A stretch of DNA of 64,000 nt, from assembly GCA_016932075.1 (NCBI GenBank), contig JAFGDP010000042.1, positions 24,570-88,569 of the forward strand, written 5' to 3'. Of this stretch, positions 1 through 8,175 are shown in pieces. The notes beneath the pieces were generated by a model. It made no database searches. It was given only the letters and a program-made list of their open reading frames with translations, and was not told where the DNA came from. The stretch is from Chitinispirillaceae bacterium (GTDB lineage Bacteria; Fibrobacterota; Chitinivibrionia; Chitinivibrionales; Chitinispirillaceae). Position 1 is the first letter of the stretch. Each line of letters begins with the position of its first letter. The position numbers and the translations under genes were made by a program.

Positions 1-1
1 G

Positions 2-1204
2 GCACGGGTACAGGCGCAGATCAACCTCAGTTCGATCCCGCGCGTGTATGACGCGTTCGGATGGGGCCGGAATGTCTGCATCATGATGGAGTGGATCAAG
101 GGCGTGCCACTCTCGACCCTGCTGGGCCTGCCACTGACCTTGGAGGAACGGCTCTTTTGTGCCACCCGCTTTATCGAGGCCGTGGCAAGCCTGCATGCAC
201 AGAACTTTGCGCACCGCGACCTGAAGCCGGCAAACGTACTCATAACCCCTGACTGCGCCGTGTATCTGGTCGATTTCGGTTTCACCAAGAATATCGCTGA
301 CGGCCGAGCATCCATGGCGCTTGTGGCCAAGGGAACGCCGGCGTATATGGCGCCCGAAGTCTGGGAACGGGGCGCACAGGTAGACCTGATCCGCGCCGAT
401 GTGTTTTCGGCAGGCAAAATCCTGTACGAGATTCTTGGCGATCAGGTCGAATCAGACGCTGTAAAACAGTGTCTTCAGGCACACCCTGATTATCGTTTCG
501 CTTCCGGTACGGCGCTGCTCGATGCATGGCGCGCATCGCCCGAAGGCAAGGCATCAGGCCGCGAATATTGTGTTGCTGCCGCGGCAACACTCGCGGCCGA
601 GCTGCTCGCGGACCGCCTGGTGCACGCAGCCAAGCAGCTCCTGTATGCACACCGTAACGATGAGGCATACTGGCTTCTTGTCGAGGCCCTCGAAGAGAAT
701 CCGGAACATGCTGAAGCAGTGCAGCTCATGGCCGATTTTTCACGGTTTTCGAGCAAGCAGCGGATCGGTTCCGGCGCTCGATGGAGTGCGGCAGCGGCAG
801 CCGTCATTGCGCTCTCTCTGGCTGCTTTTTTCGCCGGCAGGAAGAGTTCGACGGTCGCTACACATGCTGGTGATCTCGCACCCACGTCTGCCGACGAGCG
901 ACTCGTTTCGTCAATCACCGAAAAACGCGGGGAGGCGCCCGCCATTCTGCTCAAGGAGCAGCCGTTCACCAGTGACGGTCTTTACGGCAGGGTGGCAATG
1001 GCCGAACTGCCCGGTGAAGGTTCGCTGTTTATCAACGGAAAAAAAGTAGATAGCCGGGCAGAGGCGGAACAAGGAATGGACCTGCCGTACGGCCGTCATG
1101 ATCTGGTCTGGTATGATGAAACAAACCAGCTTCGATGGAAGGAGAGGATCACGCTGCTCCCCTTTGAAACCAAGGTGGTGCTCGTGACGCCCGGTGCCAG
1201 GTAA
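2..1204 (+). CDS. Membrane-anchored Ser/Thr protein kinase, C-terminal part (5' end outside window)
   Basis: The frame is open to the left edge, so the glycine loop and ATP-binding lysine lie outside the window. Counting from the GTG at 44, I see the catalytic loop HRDLKPAN (57-64), the metal-binding DFG (77-79) and the APE of the activation segment (103-105). These mark an intact catalytic core of a eukaryote-like (Hanks) kinase that phosphorylates Ser/Thr. A helical, TPR-like stretch (about 175-235) is followed by one hydrophobic segment (247-265) and about 120 residues that would lie outside the membrane and end in a PEGA-like beta region. The next gene starts 4 bp downstream and begins with an FHA domain, which binds phosphothreonine. 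The two may therefore form a signalling pair; that is inference. The substrate is unknown. Confidence 0.9.
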   Translation, partial: ARVQAQINLSSIPRVYDAFGWGRNVCIMMEWIKGVPLSTLLGLPLTLEERLFCATRFIEAVASLHAQNFAHRDLKPANVLITPDCAVYLVDFGFTKNIADGRASMALVAKGTPAYMAPEVWERGAQVDLIRADVFSAGKILYEILGDQVESDAVKQCLQAHPDYRFASGTALLDAWRASPEGKASGREYCVAAAATLAAELLADRLVHAAKQLLYAHRNDEAYWLLVEALEENPEHAEAVQLMADFSRFSSKQRIGSGARWSAAAAAVIALSLAAFFAGRKSSTVATHAGDLAPTSADERLVSSITEKRGEAPAILLKEQPFTSDGLYGRVAMAELPGEGSLFINGKKVDSRAEAEQGMDLPYGRHDLVWYDETNQLRWKERITLLPFETKVVLVTPGAR

Positions 1205-1208
1205 CCGC

Positions 1209-3032
1209 ATGCAATCCGAACAATATCCACAGCTCATTGTCGCATCGACCCGCAGTTCGATTCCGGTTACCGGAAGGGTGTTTACCATCGGCGCATCGGC
1301 CGAATGCAAACTTCAACTGCCGGGCCGTAACGTGCCGGCTGTTGCCGCCCACCTGCTTTTCAAAAACGGGGCATATACGGTCCAATCATTGACCGATGAG
1401 ATTCCGGTCACGGTCAACGATACACGGCCTGCCGGACCGCTCAAGCACGGCGACCGTATTATGCTGGGAAACGAAACGCTCGTTTTCGCGGAAAGGCGGC
1501 CGGGCGCGGATGTTCAGGTAGCACCCGTTCCAGCGCCGGAACCCGCATTACCTTCAGTCGTCCTGCTGCACGATCTTGTCAACGCGGTGGCAGGTCTGCT
1601 GCACAATACCGGGGAAGCGGTATTTTCGGACCTGGTGACCGCGGTTTCGAAGCTGCTGCAATGCGATGCTGCGCGGCTCGTTGAAGAGCATCCTGCGACC
1701 GGCGAACGAAAGACCATTGAACGGTATCCGCGTCACAGCGGTCTGGAGCGATTCTCGAACCGCGCCATTGACTGGGCCAAAACCGCTTCCCGGACCGTCA
1801 TCATGCAGGAGGATGAGTGGCGCGATGAAAAGCTCTCTGCCCGCTCCCTTGAAAAAAATCTGGTAGCGTCTGTCCTGTGCGCGCCGCTGCGAGAAGGAGA
1901 TACCGTGCTGGGGTATCTGTATCTCGACCGGTTGCAGGGAAACGATCCGTTTACCGAACAGGACCGGGCGTTTTGCGACTCGCTGCTACCGCTCTTTTCA
2001 GAAATTCTTGCAAAAGTCCACGAACATCGCCGTCAGCGCGAGACCATTGCCCGGCTTCAGGAGCAGAAGCTCCAGCCTTCAGGCGGCATGCTTTTTGAAA
2101 GCGACGCCATGAAAAAGCTCATTGAGCTGGCATCGCGCAGCAGCCGCACCGATTCCCCGGTGCTTATTCTGGGCGAGACCGGCACCGGCAAGGAGCTCCT
2201 CGCGCGGTTCGTCCATGACCAATCGAAACGCAGCGACAAGCCGTTCAAGGCCATCAACTGCGGGGCGCTGCCGGAACAGCTTATCGAATCGGAACTGTTC
2301 GGCCATGAAAAAGGCTCCTTTACCGGTGCGACCACCCGGAAAAACGGATTGTTCGAAGCGGCGAATGGCGGGTCGGTGTTCCTCGACGAGATAGGCGAAA
2401 TGCCGCTCCATCTTCAGGTGCGCCTGCTGCGGGTGCTGCAGGAAGGTGAATTCTCCCGTGTCGGCGGCGTGGAAACGATCCGTGCCGACGTGCGTATCAT
2501 CGCCGCCACGAATAAAAACCTTGAGCGCGAGGTCGCTGAAGGAAAGTTCAGGCAGGACCTTTATTTCAGGCTCAACGTGCTGACGCTGTCAGTGCCGCCG
2601 CTGCGCGACCGGGGATCAGACATTACGCTTCTCTCAGGGTATTTCATACAAAAATACTGCCAGCAGTTCGGCCTGCCTCATAAAACACTGTCCGCCGCTG
2701 CGCAGGAAGCGCTCTGCGCGCACCGCTGGCCCGGCAACATCCGCGAGCTCGAAAACAGCATCCAGAAAGCAATACTCTTATCCCCATCACACCGGATAAA
2801 CGTCGAGGACATCCCATTCAACCAGATTGCCCTCTCGACTCACGCCGCCATTCCCCGAAGCACCACCTTGCGTGAGGCCAGGGAATCGGCTGAAAAAAGC
2901 GCCATCCATAACGCCCTTGCCAAGGCAGGGGGCAATGTCTCCCAGGCCTCGCGCCTGCTTGACATTGACCGTAAATGGCTCATCAAAAAAATGGAAGAGT
3001 TCGGGATCGAGGCCGGCACGTATCGCAAATAG
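1209..3032 (+). CDS. FHA-GAF-AAA+-Fis sigma-54-dependent transcriptional activator
   Basis: Domains in order: FHA (about 1-100, a forkhead-associated phosphothreonine reader), GAF (about 125-280), sigma-54 AAA+ ATPase (about 295-530) and a C-terminal Fis-type HTH (about 565-605). The Walker A is GETGTGKE at 322, and the sigma-54 contact loop reads GSFTGA at 369-374 (usual GAFTGA). Such proteins hydrolyse ATP to open sigma-54 promoters. An FHA input instead of a receiver domain suggests control by a Ser/Thr kinase, and the kinase gene directly upstream fits. I chose ATG 1209; an in-frame GTG at 1194 would overlap the kinase stop. Target promoters are not visible. Confidence 0.93.
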   Translation: MQSEQYPQLIVASTRSSIPVTGRVFTIGASAECKLQLPGRNVPAVAAHLLFKNGAYTVQSLTDEIPVTVNDTRPAGPLKHGDRIMLGNETLVFAERRPGADVQVAPVPAPEPALPSVVLLHDLVNAVAGLLHNTGEAVFSDLVTAVSKLLQCDAARLVEEHPATGERKTIERYPRHSGLERFSNRAIDWAKTASRTVIMQEDEWRDEKLSARSLEKNLVASVLCAPLREGDTVLGYLYLDRLQGNDPFTEQDRAFCDSLLPLFSEILAKVHEHRRQRETIARLQEQKLQPSGGMLFESDAMKKLIELASRSSRTDSPVLILGETGTGKELLARFVHDQSKRSDKPFKAINCGALPEQLIESELFGHEKGSFTGATTRKNGLFEAANGGSVFLDEIGEMPLHLQVRLLRVLQEGEFSRVGGVETIRADVRIIAATNKNLEREVAEGKFRQDLYFRLNVLTLSVPPLRDRGSDITLLSGYFIQKYCQQFGLPHKTLSAAAQEALCAHRWPGNIRELENSIQKAILLSPSHRINVEDIPFNQIALSTHAAIPRSTTLREARESAEKSAIHNALAKAGGNVSQASRLLDIDRKWLIKKMEEFGIEAGTYRK

Positions 3033-3066
3033 ATAACCGGCCTTATGACAGTCCCCAGATCAAGAC

Positions 3067-5085
3067 TCAGAATCCCACCTTCACTCCGAGCCTGTGTTCG
3101 CGGCCTGGCAGCGGAAATCCTTTATCTGTATAATACCGCTCATTAGTCAGGTTCAGTACGTCGTACACTAGCCGCACACCGTTAGATCCTGAGCCACCCG
3201 GCGTGATAGAACACCCGACATTGGCATTTAATATCAGGGTTACCGGAAGGCTTGTGGTATTGTCTGCATTTGTGTAGACTTTACTCACATAGCGCGCGGC
3301 AATGCCGGCGCAGAACCGGCCGAGGTCAAGGCTATTCGAATAGGTAACCATGTACTCGGGCCGGTAGGTAAGCACCTTTTTGGTGGCAGTGTCGCGGGCA
3401 TCGTTATACACAAAATCAAATGATGTGGTGTACTTGTTAAGCACTGAAACTGCGGATTTGAAGGTATATCCCTTAATGACTGCGGCCTTTATGTTTTTTC
3501 GGTATGACACCCCTGTCAATGTATCGGTAATCCACGCCAGCATGTCGCGAATGCTCATCTGATACATGCCTGCCCTGGCGGTCAGGACTATGGGACCGCT
3601 CCGGTGGCGCATCTGACCACCGACGTCCCAATTCCATCCTTTCTCTGGTTTCAGTTGCGGATTCCCCACCATATAGGGATCTTTCCAGTACAGGTCACTC
3701 AGGGTCGGGCTGCGGAATGACTTTGCGATAGTAAAAAACAGACCAGGTCTAAGCAGACCGTTCCAGACAGAAATGACCCCACACTTTCCAGTCCAGGCGC
3801 TACCGAAAACCGGGTTGTAATCGAACCGTGCGGCCGGCGTTGCGTTCACGGTGAATCCGGCTATAGTATGACCGAGGATTGCTGATGTATAAGCGCCGCC
3901 CTGTAGGGCGCTAGTATCATCTGCAATAATCATGTTGGATGTGACCGACTTGCGAAATCCGCAAACTCCGGCCGTCAGATTCTGGCCTGCAATCGTATAC
4001 GTCCCCAATATCTCAGCACTCTGTGTCGCCCAGTTGTTTGTGCTCGTGTCTGGAATAGAGTCCCAGGCATAAATTGTCCTGTCTAAATACTGCACGCCGT
4101 TGTAATCGAACGCGCCGTTTGCCGCAAGGGAAAGAAACGGCGTCGCTTTCCAGGAGCCGCTGAGCGCTGCGAAACCGATATTCTTACTGGTCGACGCATC
4201 GAGCGGCCAGCTGGTCGGGCCGGGCGTCCCGCAGTTGCGCTTCCTAAACCCTCCGTTCACGCCGAGCGAATACTGTTTCCGGGTATAGTCAAGCCGGCCG
4301 AAAAAACCACCGTCAAAGAGGCTGTCGTTCTCCCGGTAGTACAGATTATTATTCGGTTCTTCGTATTCAAACCTGCCATCACCCATACGGGTATCTGCGC
4401 CGAAAAGCCAGCCTAGTGGCCCTTTTTTCTGGCCTATTGTTCCAGTGATGCCGATATTGTTCAGTGCTGGCGCATCGCTGCGTGGCTCATAGGAGCCAAC
4501 CATTGAGGAGATATTGACTGATATCTTTTCGGATTGCGGCTTTTTTGTGATGATGTTTACGACTCCGCCCACAGCGTCCATACCGTAAAGCGCAGACTGA
4601 CCGCCCTCCACAACCTCTATCCGTTCAATAGCCTCGTCCGGAAAGTCACCAAGATCCTGCAGCGCCTGGTCGCCGGTGCCGATACGCTGGCCGTCAACAA
4701 GCACCAGTGTGCGCTCCGCTCCTGCCCCGCGCAGACTGATGTTCTTCAAGTTACCACCGCCGATATCGGAAAACCTCGCCGGCAGGCGTTCGGCCAGCAG
4801 CTCCACCGCCTTTTTAGAGCTGTTCTTCTCTTCTTTGCTTATGTCAATTATTTGGTGGTCGTCTGGCACCCACTGCGTCGCCTGTGGTCTACGTGCAGCG
4901 GTAACAATAATGGTATTCAATGACACGGAATCAGCATACGGCAGCCCATCAGGAGACGGCGAGACAGGCGTCACTGCCGCCGTCGGCGGATTTTTTTTAT
5001 TACTGCCGCTGTCGATGTTCGTACTGCTGGAAAAGACGGAACCTGTAAAAAAGGCTATCAGCAAAAAACAGAATCGGTATTTCAT
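3067..5085 (-). CDS. TonB-dependent outer-membrane receptor, probably for cobalamin
   Basis: A 672-residue protein with a signal peptide (MKYRFCFLLIAFF...). A plug domain of about 60-190 includes the receptor signature NTIIVTAARR, the segment ISLRGAGAERTLVLVDGQR and the conserved GxxSALYGxDAVGGVVNI pattern. A 22-strand-type barrel follows, ending in VGF. This is the BtuB/FepA fold, which moves bulky ligands across the outer membrane using TonB energy. The ligand is inferred from control: two cobalamin riboswitches lie directly upstream on the same strand and a BtuF-like gene lies further upstream. ATG 5085 follows GGAAAGGA at a good distance; the longer frame from 5136 would run into the riboswitch. 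Confidence 0.92.
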   Translation of the reverse strand: MKYRFCFLLIAFFTGSVFSSSTNIDSGSNKKNPPTAAVTPVSPSPDGLPYADSVSLNTIIVTAARRPQATQWVPDDHQIIDISKEEKNSSKKAVELLAERLPARFSDIGGGNLKNISLRGAGAERTLVLVDGQRIGTGDQALQDLGDFPDEAIERIEVVEGGQSALYGMDAVGGVVNIITKKPQSEKISVNISSMVGSYEPRSDAPALNNIGITGTIGQKKGPLGWLFGADTRMGDGRFEYEEPNNNLYYRENDSLFDGGFFGRLDYTRKQYSLGVNGGFRKRNCGTPGPTSWPLDASTSKNIGFAALSGSWKATPFLSLAANGAFDYNGVQYLDRTIYAWDSIPDTSTNNWATQSAEILGTYTIAGQNLTAGVCGFRKSVTSNMIIADDTSALQGGAYTSAILGHTIAGFTVNATPAARFDYNPVFGSAWTGKCGVISVWNGLLRPGLFFTIAKSFRSPTLSDLYWKDPYMVGNPQLKPEKGWNWDVGGQMRHRSGPIVLTARAGMYQMSIRDMLAWITDTLTGVSYRKNIKAAVIKGYTFKSAVSVLNKYTTSFDFVYNDARDTATKKVLTYRPEYMVTYSNSLDLGRFCAGIAARYVSKVYTNADNTTSLPVTLILNANVGCSITPGGSGSNGVRLVYDVLNLTNERYYTDKGFPLPGREHRLGVKVGF

Positions 5086-5131
5086 AGCGTATTCCTTTCC
5101 CCCTCGGGAGAGAACGGTTGTTGGTTGCAGA

Positions 5132-5285
5132 CGCACGGAACAGGTCTACTGGCTCTCCTTCGTCCTAGTCACCGCGTCTTCCCATCCCTATTGAGCGGAA
5201 CAGTGACGCTATGCGGCTTTCGTCCTGATTACAGTCGCGGGGCGGCGGAAGCTTCGCACTTCCTTCCCTTGATCCGGCGTTTTTT
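5132..5285 (-). promoter_or_regulatory. Cobalamin riboswitch, gene-proximal copy
   Basis: Read on the minus strand, this has the ordered landmarks of the cobalamin aptamer: a GGGAAG...GTGCGAAGC opening near 5264, GCCGCCCCGCGACTGTAA, a central CACTGTTCCGC, GATGGGAAG and the closing B12 box GAGCCAGTAGACCTG near 5150. It ends about 45 nt before the receptor start. No T-rich terminator follows it, so control of ribosome access is the likelier mode. It is the second of two aptamers in the same leader. Confidence 0.93.
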
Positions 5286-5326
5286 ATTGCTGAAGCGCTT
5301 GGTTATGTCGCAGGCCTCCTCCTTTC

Positions 5327-5364
5327 AAAAAAAATCCCCGCATCGGGAGAACCGATGCAGGGAT
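5327..5364 (-). terminator. Intrinsic terminator between the two cobalamin riboswitches
   Basis: On the minus strand, 13-nt arms ATCCCTGCATCGG and CCGATGCGGGGAT pair with one T-G wobble around a 5-nt loop and are followed at once by a run of T. It lies about 70 nt after the distal aptamer and before the proximal one, so it can act as the expression platform of the distal riboswitch. Confidence 0.88.
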
Positions 5365-5433
5365 GCCGTTTTTCATCCTTGTGAAGCTGTGATCGCAACC
5401 CGTTCCCCGGGATTGCACTCAGCATATGAACAA

Positions 5434-5582
5434 TTTCAGGCAGGTCTTCTGGCTTGCCGGATCATCTGACGCGCTTCGCCTTCCCATCCTGCAGCGGACA
5501 GTGGCATTTGCTTGAAGCGATCATCCCCGGTCACAGCGGCGGGCCCGCTCCCGATTCTCACGGGATTCCCTTTTCCTGAACA
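5434..5582 (-). promoter_or_regulatory. Cobalamin riboswitch, distal copy
   Basis: The minus strand reads GGGAATCCCGTGAGAATCGGG, then GCGGGCCCGCCGCTGTGACCGG, GCCACTGTCC, GATGGGAAGGCGAAGC and the B12 box GCAAGCCAGAAGACCTGCC. It matches the cobalamin aptamer core at every landmark. A terminator follows (5327-5364), then a second aptamer, then the TonB receptor gene. Confidence 0.95.
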
Positions 5583-5621
5583 GTGGTAATATACTTTTTT
5601 TTCATGACGTTTGTATTTTTT

Positions 5622-5745
5622 TCAAAAGTGTGCGCGGCCATCGGGATCGAGCCACTGCATGGTGCCTGCCGGAGAGGCGGATACGCCGCCCCGGTCCATA
5701 TCGCCGACAATACCAACCGGCGCGCAACTCGGCAGGAGGATGCGG
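5622..5745 (-). pseudogene. Remnant of a cobyric acid synthase (CobQ-like) gene
   Basis: One minus-strand frame reads LPSCAPVGIVGDMDRGG, continues VSASPAGTMQWLDPDGRA, and stops at 5622. From memory of the family this aligns with the conserved CobQ block APVxLVGDIDRGGVFAxxxGTxxLLxPxxRA, including the invariant DRGG. It has no start codon, no ribosome-binding site and no GATase domain, so only about 40 codons remain. CobQ amidates the corrin ring late in cobalamin synthesis. The fragment lies between a B12-uptake gene and a B12 riboswitch. The match is by eye. Confidence 0.6.
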
Positions 5746-5767
5746 TGTTTTACCCGGCAGCATCTTA

Positions 5768-6640
5768 TCAACTCTTTTCATCGGCAATGATCCGCTTGAT
5801 ATCCTCGAGCAGCAATACCACGCGCGGCCCCGGAATGGTTGCGTAATCCTCAGCCAGGCAATAGACGCGCTTGTTTGAAACGGCTGGAATCATCGTTGCC
5901 GATTGCCAGTCTGCAATGAGTGTGCTGCAGGCAAACTCTCCCATGGCAGGTGCAACGTCGATTATAATGTCCGGCCCAATCGTTATAATCCCTTCCCGTG
6001 ACAGTTTCGGGTAGTGTGGCAGTGTATCGGTACATGCATTTGCTCCGCCGGCAGCCTCAATCAGGCTGCTGTAAAACGTTCTGGCCCCTGCGGCATACAC
6101 GCTGTGGACCACGCCGTTGCCTGGACTCTCTCTCCCGACGCATACCAGCACTTTAGGCCGTTTCGTTACGCCCGGGTCAATGTTCAGCATGGAAATGATA
6201 TTTCCTGCAAGGCTGTCGGCCTTCTGTTGCGCGCCGCATCGCTTGCCGATAACAACAATGGAACTGCAGATGTCCCTCACCGTGCCGAAATTCACGGTAA
6301 GCACTGGAACGCCATAGCGCTTGAGAAATGACCGTTGTTTCGCGTGTTCATGTTGAAGAACGACGATGTCCGGTTTCAATGCAAGAATCTTTTCGAGATT
6401 GGCGTCCGTATACCCCCCTATTTCCTCAATCGAGTCTGCCAACGGCGGAAAGTGGCAGTAGCTCGTGACACCGACCACCTTGTTGCCGAGCCCAAGGGCA
6501 AACAGCGTCTCCGTAACGTTGGGGGCGCAGGAAACTATTCTTCCGGGAATACCGCCCTGCTCCGGGGTGTTTCGCATGCAACCCCCCAGCAGGGCGATCA
6601 CCGACAGGATCGGGATAATGCGGTTGCACATTGTATTCAT
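5768..6640 (-). CDS. Periplasmic corrinoid-binding lipoprotein (BtuF-like)
   Basis: A 290-residue protein with a lipobox, IALLGGC, about 20 residues after ATG 6640, so it should be lipid-anchored. The body fits the class III solute-binding fold (BtuF/FhuD): SCAPNVTETLFALGLGNKVVGVT at the start, GGYTDANLEKILALKPDIVVL, a long linking helix, and a second lobe with GPDIIIDVAPAMGE. Such proteins pass vitamin B12 or iron chelates to an ABC importer. B12 is favoured by the downstream riboswitches, the CobQ relic and the TonB receptor. No btuC or btuD lies in the window. Three 10-bp palindromes precede the start (6644-6710). The alternative is a siderophore-binding protein. Confidence 0.85.
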   Translation of the reverse strand: MNTMCNRIIPILSVIALLGGCMRNTPEQGGIPGRIVSCAPNVTETLFALGLGNKVVGVTSYCHFPPLADSIEEIGGYTDANLEKILALKPDIVVLQHEHAKQRSFLKRYGVPVLTVNFGTVRDICSSIVVIGKRCGAQQKADSLAGNIISMLNIDPGVTKRPKVLVCVGRESPGNGVVHSVYAAGARTFYSSLIEAAGGANACTDTLPHYPKLSREGIITIGPDIIIDVAPAMGEFACSTLIADWQSATMIPAVSNKRVYCLAEDYATIPGPRVVLLLEDIKRIIADEKS

Positions 6641-6643
6641 TGT

Positions 6644-6710
6644 GTATGCATACTTCCTGTTGGACGACGAATCGTGCATGCACTCCGGAACAACCATTGT
6701 GTGCATGCAC
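6644..6710. promoter_or_regulatory. Three regularly spaced palindromes upstream of the BtuF-like gene
   Basis: GTATGCATAC at 6644-6653 and GTGCATGCAC at 6674-6683 and 6701-6710 are perfect 10-bp palindromes sharing the core TGCATGCA/ATGCAT. Their centres are 30 and 27 bp apart. The last copy sits inside a larger inverted repeat, CATTGTG...CACAATG. They lie just before the start codon, where an operator would be expected. No regulator is identified. Confidence 0.5.
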
Positions 6711-6803
6711 AATGACGGTCTATCGAACAAAAATGAGCCCGGCGGAGAGCCCACCCGACGGCCGCTTCGCGGCCGAGGGTAACGCGAAAAAAAACAGATC
6801 CTT

Positions 6804-8012
6804 TCAGAATCCCTGCAATCCGCAGCACCGCGTACACACCGGCATAAGGCCCTTTTTCATCTCCCGACGGAATGTTTTGAACTGCTGCCCGTTCCATATG
6901 TCGTAGAACGACTGCGTGTTGATATTTCCGGCAGTAAAGTCCTGGTAGTCGCGGCAGGGAGTGACGCGTCCGTCGGGCGATATTTCCGCGATGTAGTAAA
7001 TACTTTCGCAGCTGGGATACCCGCAGTGCCAGGCGTGATCGTTGTAGTATCGCCTGATCTCGGCCTCGGTCTCAATGTCGGGCAAAAATTGCGGCACGCA
7101 GGCACGGCCTTTTGACATGCGCTTGATCTCACGGACCTGGGCCGCCGTGATTGCCGGATCCACATCGTTGAAACAGGACTTCAAATAGCCGCGATGTTTG
7201 TCCGGTTTGTACCCGAAACGCGCCTCAAACACTTTTTCGTGGAGGGACGCGTCCTCCTCGGTGATGAACCAGCCGAAGTAGTACGGGTGCAGCTGCGCGG
7301 TGTCGAGGATGAGCCGGTGGATCTGCGCAAGGTGCATGTAATTGTGGTTCGACACGACCGAGATGGGAATGACCAACGGCGAGAACAGTTTTTTGCGTTG
7401 CTTGATTGCGTGTACGTTCTCAATCACGGCCATGGTTTTCTCGAAATTATCCGACGTGCCGCCGCGCGCCGGGGAGCGCATGACGTTCTGCGATTCACTG
7501 TCCCAGCCGTCGAGGGAGAGAAACAGTACTGAGAGCGCTCCGGTATCGATCAGGTCTTCGAGGATGCGTTGCAGGTCCTGCGAGTTGGTGACGATCGATC
7601 CTTTGAGCTTGTATTTCGCCAGTTCCTGAAACAGGGCAAGCAGGGGTTTCCACATGGTCGGTTCCCCTCCCCAGATGTAATAAAAGGGATGGTCGCGCCG
7701 CGTTTCGAATATCACACGCCTGACAACGTCGAAGTCCAGCTGATCCAGTTTCTCTCCGTTCTCGAGCTTCTTGCGCAAATGCCCGTTCTCACCCCACTGA
7801 CCGCACGATGCGCAGCGCAGGTTGCAAACCTCGTTTACCCGCAGGGAAATCTGTCCGACCGGAATGTCCTTGTCCGGATCGTGCGGGAGCAGGTATTTGC
7901 GTATCTGCTGGGGCACCATGTGCCAGGACTGGATGTCGCGCACCAGCTGCGGCAGCACATAGCTGCGGACGAACGGCAAGGGGAGAAGGGCTTTTCCTTT
8001 GAATTTTGCCAT
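6804..8012 (-). CDS. Radical SAM protein with C-terminal SPASM domain
   Basis: A 402-residue protein. The cluster motif CNLRCASC gives C63, C67 and C70, the CxxxCxxC set that binds the SAM-cleaving 4Fe-4S cluster. YYIWGGEPTMW is the GGE motif for SAM binding. The C-terminus has the Cys pattern of a SPASM domain: CGYPSC, then TPCRDY, a DIWNGQQF segment and CTRCC at the end, for auxiliary clusters. SPASM proteins modify peptides or act in anaerobic maturation. No precursor peptide or partner gene lies nearby, so the substrate is unknown. ATG 8012 follows AAGGAATAATCA, a good site. Confidence 0.9.
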   Translation of the reverse strand: MAKFKGKALLPLPFVRSYVLPQLVRDIQSWHMVPQQIRKYLLPHDPDKDIPVGQISLRVNEVCNLRCASCGQWGENGHLRKKLENGEKLDQLDFDVVRRVIFETRRDHPFYYIWGGEPTMWKPLLALFQELAKYKLKGSIVTNSQDLQRILEDLIDTGALSVLFLSLDGWDSESQNVMRSPARGGTSDNFEKTMAVIENVHAIKQRKKLFSPLVIPISVVSNHNYMHLAQIHRLILDTAQLHPYYFGWFITEEDASLHEKVFEARFGYKPDKHRGYLKSCFNDVDPAITAAQVREIKRMSKGRACVPQFLPDIETEAEIRRYYNDHAWHCGYPSCESIYYIAEISPDGRVTPCRDYQDFTAGNINTQSFYDIWNGQQFKTFRREMKKGLMPVCTRCCGLQGF

Positions 8013-8047
8013 TGATTATTCCTTTTTGGAAAGTATCGAGATATTCG

Positions 8048-8150
8048 CCTCACCCTATCTCCCCCGACCCCTCTTCCTCTCTCCGCATTCATGGAGAGGG
8101 GAAGAGGGGTGATCCCGCATTGGCGGGATCGGGGTGATGAGGTGAGGGGT
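8048..8150. repeat. Compound palindromic repeat element (REP/MITE-like)
   Basis: About 100 bp of nested inverted repeats between two genes. The outer ends are CCTCACC and GGTGAGG. Hairpin one has 18-bp arms with one mismatch (8067-8084 and 8093-8110). Hairpin two is GATCCCGC-ATTG-GCGGGATC (8111-8130). There is no T-run, so it is not a simple terminator. Elements of this kind are usually dispersed in many copies, but only this one is visible here. Confidence 0.8.
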
Positions 8151-8175
8151 AAACAGAGATAAAAAATACTTCCCG

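Noticed and set aside
5602..5787. 61-codon minus-strand frame between the BtuF-like gene and the riboswitch
   Set aside because: It is an out-of-frame shadow of the CobQ-like relic and of the BtuF gene end, with no ribosome-binding site.
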